64,000 nucleotides of DNA, taken from contig JBGVRT010000120.1 in the NCBI GenBank assembly GCA_045128735.1, positions 127,780 through 191,779 of the forward strand. The letters run 5' to 3'. Below, piece by piece: positions 28,201-35,444 of this stretch (the first letter of the stretch is position 1; every line of letters begins with the position of its first letter). A model generated the notes under the pieces. That model was given only the letters and a program-made list of their open reading frames with translations. It had not been told where the DNA came from and made no database searches. The DNA comes from RGIG8775 sp045128735. GTDB taxonomy: Bacteria > Bacillota > Clostridia > Oscillospirales > CAG-272. Position numbers and translations under genes: made by a program.

Positions 28201-28485
28201 CTTGGAAATACCTCGGGTGCAGGCCGGTACGTTGCTACGCAGGAGGACAGAGCCGACTTCTACGATACCTTTGTTCTCAAGCTTCTTGAAAGCCGTAACT
28301 GCGTTGGTTGGGAGTGGTTCCAGTATATGGATAATGACCCCAACAGCGGAACAAGCGATTCGTCAAGTATAGACTCGAATAAGGGTATAGTCGCAAGCGA
28401 TCTCACCGAATATACGGTGCTGACCGAGCGAATGAAGTCTCTTAATGAAAAAGCATATATGCTTGCAGATTACTTTGGAAAATAA
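22258..28485 (+). CDS. Giant secreted multidomain glycoside hydrolase
   Basis: This 2075-residue exported protein starts at GTG 22258 (GGGG 7 bases upstream). It has a Sec signal peptide (MKKHLIKALIILTLFC..., cleavage near ASA/AV, no lipobox). In order: a lectin-like region, a Cys motif at about 343-388, a second lectin-like region, five Cys/His repeats (about 555-785), a cohesin-like domain (about 785-918), two more jelly-roll-like regions, a DNRLRE/CBM96-like domain (about 1410-1567) and a C-terminal clan GH-A TIM barrel (about 1660-2075). The barrel resembles agarase-like GH50 enzymes, with candidate acid/base E1837 in TSDNEL and nucleophile E1972 in VVTEFYT. No sorting signal or S-layer repeat is seen, so it is probably released or held by its binding modules. 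Confidence 0.85.
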   Translation: MKKHLIKALIILTLFCTLIATLSLGASAAVRTDARNLLDGVDFDDYTSTSENESYIRKKTGMFFSSQIEDTFRSGIKIVEESKGDYALSVQTAPVFVNGTVRNENKKDNFNDVKYAKSGDILDLFYTKDGPEKFTFSFDMTIKNLDDTSYKFNVAATTDGGTNERYSPYRGCSMFSFIGHSYCMKVTGANLPLLEDTVIDGVTYKKGTVPDVRKNMGYFYAVGKALSSSNASDNIAFTNSKCTTPTTTVEGVTIGDCITPAQMGQSAFTYTVGEPIKVRFECTRTDSKLSVAVYIGNKLFYTRSITSDKINTDEGKMFGWRINDNLMHYTLDNIDLDIKECGGNHTGAWADVNTTITEHKDANGNLLGQYITRECNLCKKTETVYSNVIYQGKDAGATTGPILFTMGNDVDFYNDILCGKDIWISFEIGVQELPTDTTGKSLFTIMHADYAKLLRLFEGGELRLHSSSVSSEGIFNAQESDLRLEVGKSYKIDIYIDGATERYDVFIDGKFFGSDTSDFDHGSGETYKLRVSDTDTGKYAVSDMAVYTMVDPSNHNHTFDCEVTDSKYLITSAVCNARGVYYKSCICGVAGSETFNSKEFGDHSYTIEEATDSALVSKENCIAPAVYKKACEYCGGFGSETFNGTVLGDHSFTLENPVASALKTSATCKKPAVYYKTCVYCGENGKETFEYGEPVDHSFTAEVTTYTHMKKRATCTSAAVYCKSCEYCGISGDETFVYGEPTAHEYVNEVVDSKYLASAAGAGAYAVYYKSCVCGGYSDETFDTTPVLWTEYAEGIAGETVSVKLNVKYNPGIVAAYVKVNFDETKLQLVSAENGVIFEDKVFGDEFNDGYILTWDESLKENNTFDGTLAVLNFKILEGTEKGKTEISVSVTDAGIINYDLEKINVKCEKSIIKVVSSVETDLYVPQVAAVNGNITVFEFKAAYLPTDIGVTKYYPLLTLKREGATLDLLYFEASSGEVAIRTADGDYETLMLDSGKVTLSGESTQMAVIYDDANALVRYYVGTHLPYYHNGEGVALSNDVAVYGNSFANYVGNAEISFISTTAEELDVSVKGINVYNINESGTSEIVAFQENDITKGIRLLSGVDMPWYALIGYDVETFIDGVSQGEYELSSHKIYSSIIANDRTVLPTDYGFRYFSALAIEEVNVKSDKSYYMILKPFTLVGKSKYYGSAVKIIVSEDGSYFDESYGTPIRKNSILALDFNTSLSVPEYINSVEGIAVDASLNGGTISDGKWSYSSNALAFEDRLGIFELDKYGIEFDFCFDSFVNKETSIFTIITDGDGKLDDNSDFTIPFRMDTSGKVFNNSSKALTYQLETGKRYKFEAVVDNIDKTITIYVNGNKISETAHGITPNVYNCFRFMDGSRNCSMWIDNFTIYGIEGERVSNTLNAAEGTYVRGGSYADTVMDISDGNLQVKISSLTNNNTDTTRKALIRFDISGLDANTVKYAPFALSMPNVSDERSFRLSLIPSTWSSDSVTFNSMPQATKIIGENIKPFSNVVDMSSHITDALSRGETSISILVEAENVTEGQTMITFSDSVRPHISIYNEVPENGYLTKLSNDEAVNESVWEWAQKMYDEWYARYQALPEVNTDAELIVSDSTQYTKKNYASSHSTTYDSKKVEYSSRPLSAITDLDSKVSDEFKNADFDIYGGIMIESLKQNATGYFYTEKIDGRWWIIDPLGYPYISVGLSDIHYSQLGSKLQKNNVLKEYGSFENWAVATTARVRDGLSFNSTARPVAEIRNLENGLPFIYAPTSVMSSYGAIKGIRNTGSGSTLFTENNTMPVFDPKFAEYAELWAEKYITYNGEKRLIGYTSDNELPMNLDMLKRSLAVVPDKEVNYYTYACAWTWLKNMTGKEKVSFDDVTDELSQLYLGFVWDRYYYVVANAVKNVDPDHMYMGTRFLTKVNETEWVYRFSAQYLDCMTINWYFEWEPGSESLYNIERFGDMPFVVTEFYTKAGDSGLGNTSGAGRYVATQEDRADFYDTFVLKLLESRNCVGWEWFQYMDNDPNSGTSDSSSIDSNKGIVASDLTEYTVLTERMKSLNEKAYMLADYFGK

Positions 28486-28491
28486 AAATTC

Positions 28492-28517
28492 GGGGCTGAT
28501 CGACTAAGATCAGCCCC
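28492..28517. terminator. Bidirectional terminator
   Basis: A 10-bp perfect stem (GGGGCTGATC/GATCAGCCCC) with a 6-base loop lies between two convergent genes. T-rich sequence follows it on the plus strand (TTTTATTTTT) and on the minus strand (TTTTTATT). Confidence 0.88.
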
Positions 28518-28522
28518 AAGTT

Positions 28523-29833
28523 TTATTTTTCCTTTATCATTATGCAGGAGTTGAGCTTCATTGTAAACTCAAGCTTGCTTGTAGTGTCTACAAGCTCGGC
28601 GTTGTGCTCGCTGTCAAGCAAATAGATCTCGTATTCCGACTCCTTGCCAAAGTCAACCTTTACAGTCTTGTCCTCAAGCGAGTTGTCATCGCTGTAATAG
28701 GTGATTACCGAAAGTAGCTTGCCCTCACCGTTCTCGCCGCAGAGTGTGTAGATGTGGTCGGGAGTATTCTCGCAAACAATTTCGTGCTTCATATCGTAGA
28801 ACATTCCGTACCACTTGAAGGGGTAGTAGCCCTTGAGAGGTCTCAGCGTGTAGAAATCCCACACTCCGTTGAAGGCAGAGGGGCGTGCGTCGTAGTACAT
28901 AAGCATATCAATGCTTGAGCGCTGTCCAACCGACATAACCGCCATAATAAACGCCGCGCCCTTTATGCTGATAATGGTTTCTATCGACTCAATAAAGCGA
29001 TCTTTCCAATCGGCAACGTAGTTCCACTCGTCAAGAATACTCTCGGTGTCCTTGTAGCCGTGCTTGTCAAGTAAGGCTCTTACGGTTTCCGCGCGTCTTA
29101 CTATTTGGCAGGGCTCAATAGCGTACTGATGCCAGGAACAGAAGTCCATAGGAACCTTTCTTTTGCTCATTTCTCCTAAGAATTTATCAGCCCACTCCAT
29201 TCTGTGTGCAAATCCGGGACCGCCTATCTTTATGTTTGGGAAGCAATCCTTGATATGTTTTGCCGTCACCTCGAAAAGGTCGTAGAATTGTGCGGTTGTG
29301 CCACCCCACATACGTTTGTTTGGGCTGTCGTCGGGGTCAAGGTCGGGCTCGCCCCAAATTTCCCAATACTGAATGTTGAAGCGGTAGCCGTCAGCCCAGC
29401 CCTCGTTGTAGTGGCTGATGATGTGTTCGCAAATGATTGCCCATTTCTTAAAATCCTTGGGCGGATAGATGTTGTATTTTTTTATTCCGTGCTCGATTTT
29501 CTGACCGAGACGGTAGAAGGTTTCTGTGCCTGCCTCAAGAGTTACGAGGACATACTCGTCTGTCAGAGTAAAGTCGTAGGATTCGGGTGCATATGGGTCA
29601 GCGTCGAAGTTGGGGAATATAGCTGAAATGTCAACTACGTGTTCTCCGCCGTACGCTGAACAAAAAGAAGCGTCGTGGTTGCGCGCAAAGGGAATGCGTG
29701 CCTCCTTGTAGGTGGCGAAGTTGCTTTTTATTTGGGTTGTGGGAATCCTTTTGTGAACAGGTCCGTTGCAGACCGCGTTCATTCTTTTGAAGCTTCCGCC
29801 CTTTTTGGAGGTGTCAAATCTCAATATATCCAT
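28523..29833 (-). CDS. GH39-like glycoside hydrolase, probably cytoplasmic
   Basis: This 436-residue clan GH-A enzyme resembles beta-xylosidases of family GH39. The acid/base Glu is in QYWEIWGEPD and the nucleophile Glu in ILDEWNYV; a substrate-site WHQY lies between them. There is no signal peptide, so it should act on oligosaccharides taken into the cell. The ATG at 29833 was chosen (GGAG 8 bases upstream) over an in-frame start 39 bases earlier. It converges on the giant secreted hydrolase and shares its terminator. Together they suggest outside depolymerisation and inside trimming, though no transporter is adjacent. Confidence 0.87.
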   Translation of the reverse strand: MDILRFDTSKKGGSFKRMNAVCNGPVHKRIPTTQIKSNFATYKEARIPFARNHDASFCSAYGGEHVVDISAIFPNFDADPYAPESYDFTLTDEYVLVTLEAGTETFYRLGQKIEHGIKKYNIYPPKDFKKWAIICEHIISHYNEGWADGYRFNIQYWEIWGEPDLDPDDSPNKRMWGGTTAQFYDLFEVTAKHIKDCFPNIKIGGPGFAHRMEWADKFLGEMSKRKVPMDFCSWHQYAIEPCQIVRRAETVRALLDKHGYKDTESILDEWNYVADWKDRFIESIETIISIKGAAFIMAVMSVGQRSSIDMLMYYDARPSAFNGVWDFYTLRPLKGYYPFKWYGMFYDMKHEIVCENTPDHIYTLCGENGEGKLLSVITYYSDDNSLEDKTVKVDFGKESEYEIYLLDSEHNAELVDTTSKLEFTMKLNSCIMIKEK

Positions 29834-29862
29834 ATGGGTAACTCCTTTCGTTTTCTGCTTGA

Positions 29863-29891
29863 ATTTTAGCATAATTGCGCCAATAAGTCAA
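29863..29891 (-). promoter_or_regulatory. Promoter of the GH39-like gene
   Basis: Minus-strand TTGACT, 17 bases, TAAAAT. The -10 overlaps the alternative upstream start region, supporting the start at 29833. Confidence 0.8.
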
Positions 29892-29944
29892 GTTTATTTC
29901 GGAATAACGGCAATAATATACAATGAAAAGCAATTTTAACCCAA

Positions 29945-29974
29945 AAAGCCTCGCGCAAGCTTGCGCGAGGCTTT
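29945..29974 (-). terminator. Terminator of the P-type ATPase gene
   Basis: A 24-base perfect palindrome at 29948-29971, flanked by AAA and TTT, begins 5 bases beyond the ATPase stop on the minus strand. Confidence 0.88.
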
Positions 29975-29978
29975 GATT

Positions 29979-32594
29979 TTAATGTCTGTGCTTGATAACA
30001 CCTATAAGTTTGAAGAATTCCATTACAAAGAGAGGAACGAGAATAAGTCCAAGACCTATAAGGTAAAGCTGCCAAGGAAGCGTTATCATACCGAACGCAA
30101 TTCCCACGGGAGTAAAGAGTACGAGAGCTACAAGAAGCGTGGAGGAGAGCGCCGCAAGATTAAGCGTTCTGTTTTTGAACATACCGATCTTGAAGAGCGA
30201 ATGCTCGGAGCGCATATTGTACGCCTGAACTATCTGGCAGAGCGCGAGCACCATAAACGCCATCGTCTGACCGCCCGCAAGCTGACCCGTAACGTTTTCT
30301 CCGATCTTGAAGCCGACAAGCGTAAGTGCCGCGAACATAATACCCTGAAGAAGTACCTTTATGCCGAGTCCGTGAGCGAAAATACCTTCGTTTTTGGGCT
30401 TTGGCTTTCTGTCCATAATGTCGGACTCAACCGCTTCCATACCGAGCGCAATTGCGGGAAGGCTGTCTGTAACAAGGTTTATCCAAAGAAGCTGCATAGA
30501 GAGCAGGGGAGTCTTGTGCCACAAAAGCATTGCGGCAAATACTGTGATTACCTCACCGATGTTTGTTCCGAGCAGGAATCCGACAACCTTTTTAATGTTA
30601 GAGTAAATTCCTCGTCCCTCGCGTACGGCGTCAACTATGGTAGCGAAATTGTCGTCGGTAAGCGTCATATCAGCCGCACCCTTTGCAACGTCGGTACCCG
30701 TAATTCCCATGGCGCAACCGATGTCAGCCGCCTTAAGTGCGGGCGCGTCGTTAACGCCGTCACCCGTCATAGAAACCACCTGACCCTTGCGTTGCCAAGC
30801 CTTGACAATGCGAATCTTGTTCTCGGGAGAAACACGCGCGTATACCGAAATGCTTTCGACCTGCGCATCAAGCTCCTCGTCGCTCATAGCATCAAGCTCC
30901 GCACCCGTTATTGCACGGTCACCCTCAACGAAAATACCAAGCTCCTTGGCAATAGCAGAAGCGGTAACAACGTGGTCGCCAGTTATCATAACGGGCTTGA
31001 TCCCCGCTTTTCGGCAGGTTGCAACAGCAACCTTAGCCTCGGGACGGGGCGGGTCGATCATACCTACAAGTCCCATAAAGGTAAGACCGCATTCAAGCTC
31101 CTCGGGTGTAGGTGTTTCGGGAACCTGCTCAATTACCTTGTAAGCAACCGCAAGTACGCGGAGCGCGTCTGCGCTCATGGTGTCGGTCATCTGACGTGCC
31201 TTTTCAATATCGCCTGACACACAGCGCGAAGCCATAACGTCAAACGCACCCTTAACTATGACAACGTTCTTTTCGTCAATTGCGTTTACCGTGGTCATAA
31301 GCTTTCTGTCGGAGTCAAAGGGAATCTCGGCAAGTCGGTGATAAAGCTCGTTCAGCTTTTCCTTCTCAAGTCCGTTCTTGTGTGCCGCAAGCACGATGGC
31401 TGTTTCCGTGGGGTCACCGATGTGCTTTTCCTCACCGCCGTCAAAGCTTACCGAGCCGTCACAGCAAAGTGTGCCGTAGGTAAGAAGCTTTCTGACAGCT
31501 TCACTGTTTTCGGTTCCAATAACCTCAGTGTCTGCCTCTCCGTCAACGTAAGTCTTTACGAGTGTCATTCTGTTCTGTGTAAGCGTACCCGTTTTATCAG
31601 AGCAGATAACCGATGCGCCGCCGAGAGTTTCAACGGCAGGGAGACGTCTGATAAGCGCGTTTTTCTTAACCATGCGCTGAACGCCTATAGAAAGAACGAT
31701 TGTAACGATTGCGGGAAGTCCCTCGGGAATAGCCGAGACCGCAAGCGAAACAGAGGTCATAAATATTTCAAGTACGGGAATATCGTTGAGAATACCAACG
31801 ACAAAGATTACCGCGCAAGCCGCAAGGGCAACGAAGCCGAGATACTTGCCAAGCTGTGCAAGCTTTTGCTGCAGGGGAGTCTGGCCGTCGCTTTCGCCGT
31901 CAAGAAGATTTGCAATCTTGCCCATTTCGGTGTCCATTCCGGTAGCGGTTACAATGGCGGTTGCATTTCCGTAGGTAATACTGCAGCCCGAGAAAACCAT
32001 ATTGGTTCTGTCGCCGATAGGCGCGTTTTCGTCAACCATAACCTCCGCATCCTTTTCGGAGGGAACAGACTCACCTGTAAGAGCCGATTCCTCGCTCTTA
32101 AGCGACGCGCTGTGAAGAAGTCTTGCATCTGCGGGTACGAAATCGCCTGCTTCAAGCTTTATAATGTCACCCGGAACAAGCTCTGCGGCGTCAATTATTT
32201 TCTCTATGCCGTTTCTGATAACGCGGGCGTGGGGAGCCGACATATTTTTCAGCGCGTCCAACGCCTTTTCGGCTTTGCTTTCCTGCATAACGCCCATAAC
32301 GGCGTTAAGTATAACGATGAGAAGAATGAGCGCGGGCTCGAAAAGCTCGCCCCAATTTTTCTCAACGCAAACGATTACGAACGAAATTGCCGCCGCAATG
32401 AGAAGAATAATTATCATTACGTCCTTGAACTGGTCAAGGAAACGCTGAAGCGTTGTTTTCTTTTTCTTCTCACGAAGCTTGTTTTCACCGAATTTTTCTT
32501 TTCTTTCGGATACCTGAGCCTCGCTCAATCCGTGTGCGAGGTTGCTTTCAAGATGCTCAATAATTGCATCCTTGCCGTTGTTGTGTGGTGTCAA
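29979..32594 (-). CDS. Calcium-transporting P-type ATPase (P2A-like)
   Basis: This 871-residue ATP-driven cation pump of the SERCA/PMR1-like group probably exports Ca2+. It has an N-terminal cation-ATPase domain, an actuator domain with LTGESVP, phosphorylation site D333 in SDKTGTLT, an ATP-binding domain with KGAFD, the hinge TGDGVNDAPAL, and about ten membrane segments. Ion-site motifs fit Ca2+ pumps: IPEGLPA in segment 4 and NLVTDSLPAIALG in segment 6. Translation probably starts at TTG 32594, since GGAGG lies 7 bases upstream; an in-frame ATG 60 bases earlier would overlap the promoter. It is monocistronic, with its own promoter and terminator. Confidence 0.93.
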   Translation of the reverse strand: MTPHNNGKDAIIEHLESNLAHGLSEAQVSERKEKFGENKLREKKKKTTLQRFLDQFKDVMIIILLIAAAISFVIVCVEKNWGELFEPALILLIVILNAVMGVMQESKAEKALDALKNMSAPHARVIRNGIEKIIDAAELVPGDIIKLEAGDFVPADARLLHSASLKSEESALTGESVPSEKDAEVMVDENAPIGDRTNMVFSGCSITYGNATAIVTATGMDTEMGKIANLLDGESDGQTPLQQKLAQLGKYLGFVALAACAVIFVVGILNDIPVLEIFMTSVSLAVSAIPEGLPAIVTIVLSIGVQRMVKKNALIRRLPAVETLGGASVICSDKTGTLTQNRMTLVKTYVDGEADTEVIGTENSEAVRKLLTYGTLCCDGSVSFDGGEEKHIGDPTETAIVLAAHKNGLEKEKLNELYHRLAEIPFDSDRKLMTTVNAIDEKNVVIVKGAFDVMASRCVSGDIEKARQMTDTMSADALRVLAVAYKVIEQVPETPTPEELECGLTFMGLVGMIDPPRPEAKVAVATCRKAGIKPVMITGDHVVTASAIAKELGIFVEGDRAITGAELDAMSDEELDAQVESISVYARVSPENKIRIVKAWQRKGQVVSMTGDGVNDAPALKAADIGCAMGITGTDVAKGAADMTLTDDNFATIVDAVREGRGIYSNIKKVVGFLLGTNIGEVITVFAAMLLWHKTPLLSMQLLWINLVTDSLPAIALGMEAVESDIMDRKPKPKNEGIFAHGLGIKVLLQGIMFAALTLVGFKIGENVTGQLAGGQTMAFMVLALCQIVQAYNMRSEHSLFKIGMFKNRTLNLAALSSTLLVALVLFTPVGIAFGMITLPWQLYLIGLGLILVPLFVMEFFKLIGVIKHRH

Positions 32595-32625
32595 TTTGAT
32601 ACCTCCGTAATAATTTCTTTTGCTA

Positions 32626-32654
32626 ATTATATCATTATATCCCAATGATGTCAA
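32626..32654 (-). promoter_or_regulatory. Perfect consensus promoter of the P-type ATPase gene
   Basis: Minus-strand TTGACA, 17 bases, TATAAT. A second TATAAT lies inside the spacer. Confidence 0.88.
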
Positions 32655-32723
32655 TAATATATGAGTTTATTTAACATAGGCTTAACACAAAAACGTGAAA
32701 ATTTTAACAATCTTCTCTCAGAA

Positions 32724-32748
32724 AACAGCCTCCGAGTGGGAGGCTGTT
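32724..32748 (-). terminator. Terminator of the GyrB/ParE-like gene
   Basis: A 10-bp stem (AACAGCCTCC/GGAGGCTGTT) with a 5-base loop is followed by TTTTC on the minus strand, 10 bases after the gene's stop. Confidence 0.82.
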
Positions 32749-32757
32749 ACTTTTGCG

Positions 32758-34764
32758 TTAAATGTCCGCGTCTTTGACGTATTCCTTACCGTGAAGCGTG
32801 ATGAATTGCTTTCTCGCGGGCAGATTGTCGCCAAGCAGAGTGTCGAATATTTCGTAGGTCTTTTGCGCGTCTGTGGTTGTGACGGCGATAAGACGGCGTG
32901 TTTCGGGATTCATTGTGGTTTGCCACATCATCTTGGGCTCGTTTTCACCAAGTCCCTTGGAACGCTGAAGCGTGTACTTCTTGCCCTCAAGCTTTTTGAG
33001 TATCTCGGTGCGTTCAAACTCGTTATAAGCGAAATAAATATCGTCCTTAACGGTTATCTCAAACAGAGGAGACTCTGCAATAAATACCTTTCCCGCCGCA
33101 AGAAGCGAGGGGAGAAGTCTGTAGAAAAGAGTGAGCAAAAGCGTTCTTATCTGGAATCCGTCCTCGTCGGCATCGGTACAGATAATTATCTTGGACCAAC
33201 GCAAAGCTTCAATGTCGAATGCGGGCATATCGGTCTTGACTTTGCCGTGTATCTCAACACCGCAACCTATAACCCTGAGCAGGTCGGTAATTATCTCCGA
33301 CTTGAATATCTTGTCGTAGGTGCTCTTAAGACAGTTGAGCGTCTTACCTCTTACCGGAATAATTGCCTGGAAGTCGGCATCACGTCCGAGCTTACAGGAG
33401 GTCAGCGCCGAATCACCCTCAACGATGTAAAGTTCGCGAATCGCAGGGTCTTTTGAACGGCAGTTTACAAACTTTTCAACGCGGTTTGCAATGTCAAGCG
33501 TTCCCGTCAGCTTTTTCTTTATGTTAAGTCTTGCGTTTTCCGCAGACTCACGGCTTCGCTTGTTGATAAGAACCTGATTTGCAAATATTTCCGCGCTTTG
33601 CGGATTTTCGATAAAGAATATTTCAAGATTTGTCTTTATCGACTCGTACATCGCCTCGTAGATAAACTTGTTGTTTATCGCCTTTTTGGTCTGGTTTTCG
33701 TAGGAGGTCATAGTCGAGATACTGTTTATAACGAGAATGAGGCAGTCGCATACGTCGTTAAAGGTTATCTTAGACTCGTTTTTGTTGTATTTGCCCGCGT
33801 TTTTGATGTATTTGTCAAGGGCGTAGGCAAAGCCGAGCTTAACCGCCTTGTCGGGCGAACCGCCGTACTCAAGAAAGCTTGAGTTGTGGTAGTATTCGAT
33901 AACGTTTATGCTGTTTGAAACACAGAAAGAGAAATCAGCCTGAAGCTTGTATTCGGGCTTGTCCTCGCGGTCGCGACCCTTGGTTTCAAGATGCCATTGG
34001 TAGGGAGGGGTCATAGAAGCCTCGCCCGCAATCTCTGCAATGTAGTCGGATATTCCGTTGGGGTAGAGGAAGCTGTGCTCCTCAAAGCTGCCGTCCTCCT
34101 GCTCAATTTTAAGAACGAACGAGATTCCCGCGTTTGCAACCGACTGTCTGCGCATTGTTTCAATGAAAAACTCCGCAGGGATATTTATATCGGTGAAAAC
34201 CTCAAGGTCGGGCTTCCAGTGTATAACCGTACCGGTGCGTTTTTCCTTGCGCTCAAGCTCACGCTCCTCAAGCTCACTGCAGGGCTCACCCTTTTTGAAG
34301 TGAATCGAGCGAACGAACTTTCCGTCGTAGGAGAAAACGTCCATATATTCCGAACTGTACTGCGTAGCGCAGGCGCCGAGACCGTTAAGTCCAAGCGAGT
34401 ATTCGTAGGCGGAATCGCCGTCGTTGTTGTTGTATTTACCGCCCGCGTAAAGCTCGCAGTATATAAGATCCCAGTTCCATCTGCCTTCCTTTTCGTTGAA
34501 ACCGAGAGGAACTCCGCGTCCCTTGTCGTCAACCGTGATCGAGTTGTCGGCAAAGGCGGTGACGGTTATAACGTCGCCGTGTCCCTCTTTTGCCTCGTCA
34601 ACCGAGTTTGAAAGGATCTCAAAAAACGAGTGCTCGCACCCCTCAAGACCGTCCGAACCGAAAATAACGCTTGGGCGTTTTCTTACTCGGTCAGCACCCT
34701 TAAGGGCGGTGATACTCTGATTGCCGTATTCCTGTTTAGCCTTGCTTGTTTTGTTTGTCGCCAC
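32758..34764 (-). CDS. Divergent GyrB/ParE-type type II topoisomerase ATPase subunit
   Basis: This 668-residue ATPase/TOPRIM subunit is of the gyrase B/topoisomerase IV B type. The GHKL ATPase has EILSNSVDEA, DDKGRGVPLG and GLNGLGACAT; the last differs from the usual GLHGVGAS. The TOPRIM domain has YIVEGDSALTS (usual EGDSAGG changed) and TDADEDG; the end has SKGLGE. These departures mark a paralogue of housekeeping GyrB. No A subunit (GyrA/ParC) is adjacent, which is unusual because parE and parC normally sit together. Translation starts at GTG 34764 (AAAGGA 9 bases upstream). It is 20 bases after the YbaK-like gene, in one operon. Confidence 0.85.
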   Translation of the reverse strand: MATNKTSKAKQEYGNQSITALKGADRVRKRPSVIFGSDGLEGCEHSFFEILSNSVDEAKEGHGDVITVTAFADNSITVDDKGRGVPLGFNEKEGRWNWDLIYCELYAGGKYNNNDGDSAYEYSLGLNGLGACATQYSSEYMDVFSYDGKFVRSIHFKKGEPCSELEERELERKEKRTGTVIHWKPDLEVFTDINIPAEFFIETMRRQSVANAGISFVLKIEQEDGSFEEHSFLYPNGISDYIAEIAGEASMTPPYQWHLETKGRDREDKPEYKLQADFSFCVSNSINVIEYYHNSSFLEYGGSPDKAVKLGFAYALDKYIKNAGKYNKNESKITFNDVCDCLILVINSISTMTSYENQTKKAINNKFIYEAMYESIKTNLEIFFIENPQSAEIFANQVLINKRSRESAENARLNIKKKLTGTLDIANRVEKFVNCRSKDPAIRELYIVEGDSALTSCKLGRDADFQAIIPVRGKTLNCLKSTYDKIFKSEIITDLLRVIGCGVEIHGKVKTDMPAFDIEALRWSKIIICTDADEDGFQIRTLLLTLFYRLLPSLLAAGKVFIAESPLFEITVKDDIYFAYNEFERTEILKKLEGKKYTLQRSKGLGENEPKMMWQTTMNPETRRLIAVTTTDAQKTYEIFDTLLGDNLPARKQFITLHGKEYVKDADI

Positions 34765-34784
34765 TTTTATCTGTCCTTTCTCAT

Positions 34785-35267
34785 TTATTCCGCTTGTATA
34801 ATGGGCTTGCAAACGTCTGTCCACTCTATTGCACCCGAATGGCAAAACAGCTCGTCGCAGCTGAGCTCGATTGCGCTGTTTGAGCTTCCGCAGGCAGGGA
34901 ACACCGTCTCGAAACGGCGAAGACCCTCGTCAAGGTAAACCTCAACCTTGTCATCTACCGCAAATGGGCAGACGCCGCCGATAGCGTGACCTGTGAAAGC
35001 CACGACCTCGTCGGGAGTAAGCATTTTTGCCTTGGTGCCGAATTTCTGCTTGAATTTGCTGTTGTCTATTTTTGTGTCGCCTGCGGCGATTATCATAATG
35101 CAGTTGCCTTCTTTAGACATAAAGGTAAGGCTTTTGGCAATTCTTGCGGGGATTGTGCCTACGGCTATTGCCGCTTCTTCTACCGTAGCGCTTGATACGG
35201 GAAACTCCATAACTCGTTCGCCGAGTCCGCGCTCTGTGAAAAACTCTCTTACTTTCTCTATTGACAT
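34785..35267 (-). CDS. YbaK/EbsC-family aminoacyl-tRNA deacylase
   Basis: This 160-residue YbaK-fold protein probably hydrolyses mischarged tRNA (in relatives, Cys-tRNA-Pro or Ala-tRNA-Pro). The family core is seen: RIAKSLTF with the key Lys, GHAIGGVCPFA, and VFPACGSSNSAIELS. The ATG at 35267 has AGGAG 6 bases upstream; an in-frame ATG 30 bases earlier lies too close to the -10. It precedes the topoisomerase-like gene in the same transcript, without a known functional link. Confidence 0.88.
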   Translation of the reverse strand: MSIEKVREFFTERGLGERVMEFPVSSATVEEAAIAVGTIPARIAKSLTFMSKEGNCIMIIAAGDTKIDNSKFKQKFGTKAKMLTPDEVVAFTGHAIGGVCPFAVDDKVEVYLDEGLRRFETVFPACGSSNSAIELSCDELFCHSGAIEWTDVCKPIIQAE

Positions 35268-35301
35268 ATCATACTCCTGTAAAATACAAATCTCCAATTA
35301 T

Positions 35302-35330
35302 ATTATAACAGATTTTTTTCATTTTGAAAA
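35302..35330 (-). promoter_or_regulatory. Probable promoter of the YbaK/topoisomerase operon
   Basis: Minus-strand TATAAT with TTTTCA 17 bases upstream; a second TATAAT overlaps it. The -35 has only 4 of 6 consensus bases. Confidence 0.5.
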
Positions 35331-35377
35331 GGGGAATTTGGAAAATATTTTTAATCTTTTCGTGAATTTTGCGCGAA

Positions 35378-35406
35378 TTGACTTGAATATAATTGAAAAA
35401 TATTAT
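35378..35406 (+). promoter_or_regulatory. Promoter of the murD-M42 operon
   Basis: TTGACT, 17 bases, TATTAT, ending 38 bases before the murD ATG. Confidence 0.75.
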
Positions 35407-35444
35407 ATAATATAGGGTGTAATAAAATGGAGAGGTATATTTTG

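Noticed and set aside
22258..28485. Giant hydrolase or other exported proteins as sortase B substrates
   Set aside because: None ends in an LPxTG- or NPxTx-like motif with a hydrophobic segment and basic tail.
29961..32648. Long open frames on the plus strand opposite the P-type ATPase
   Set aside because: They mirror a clearly conserved ATPase, have no ribosome sites, and their translations are rich in Arg, Asn, His and Cys with no recognisable domain.
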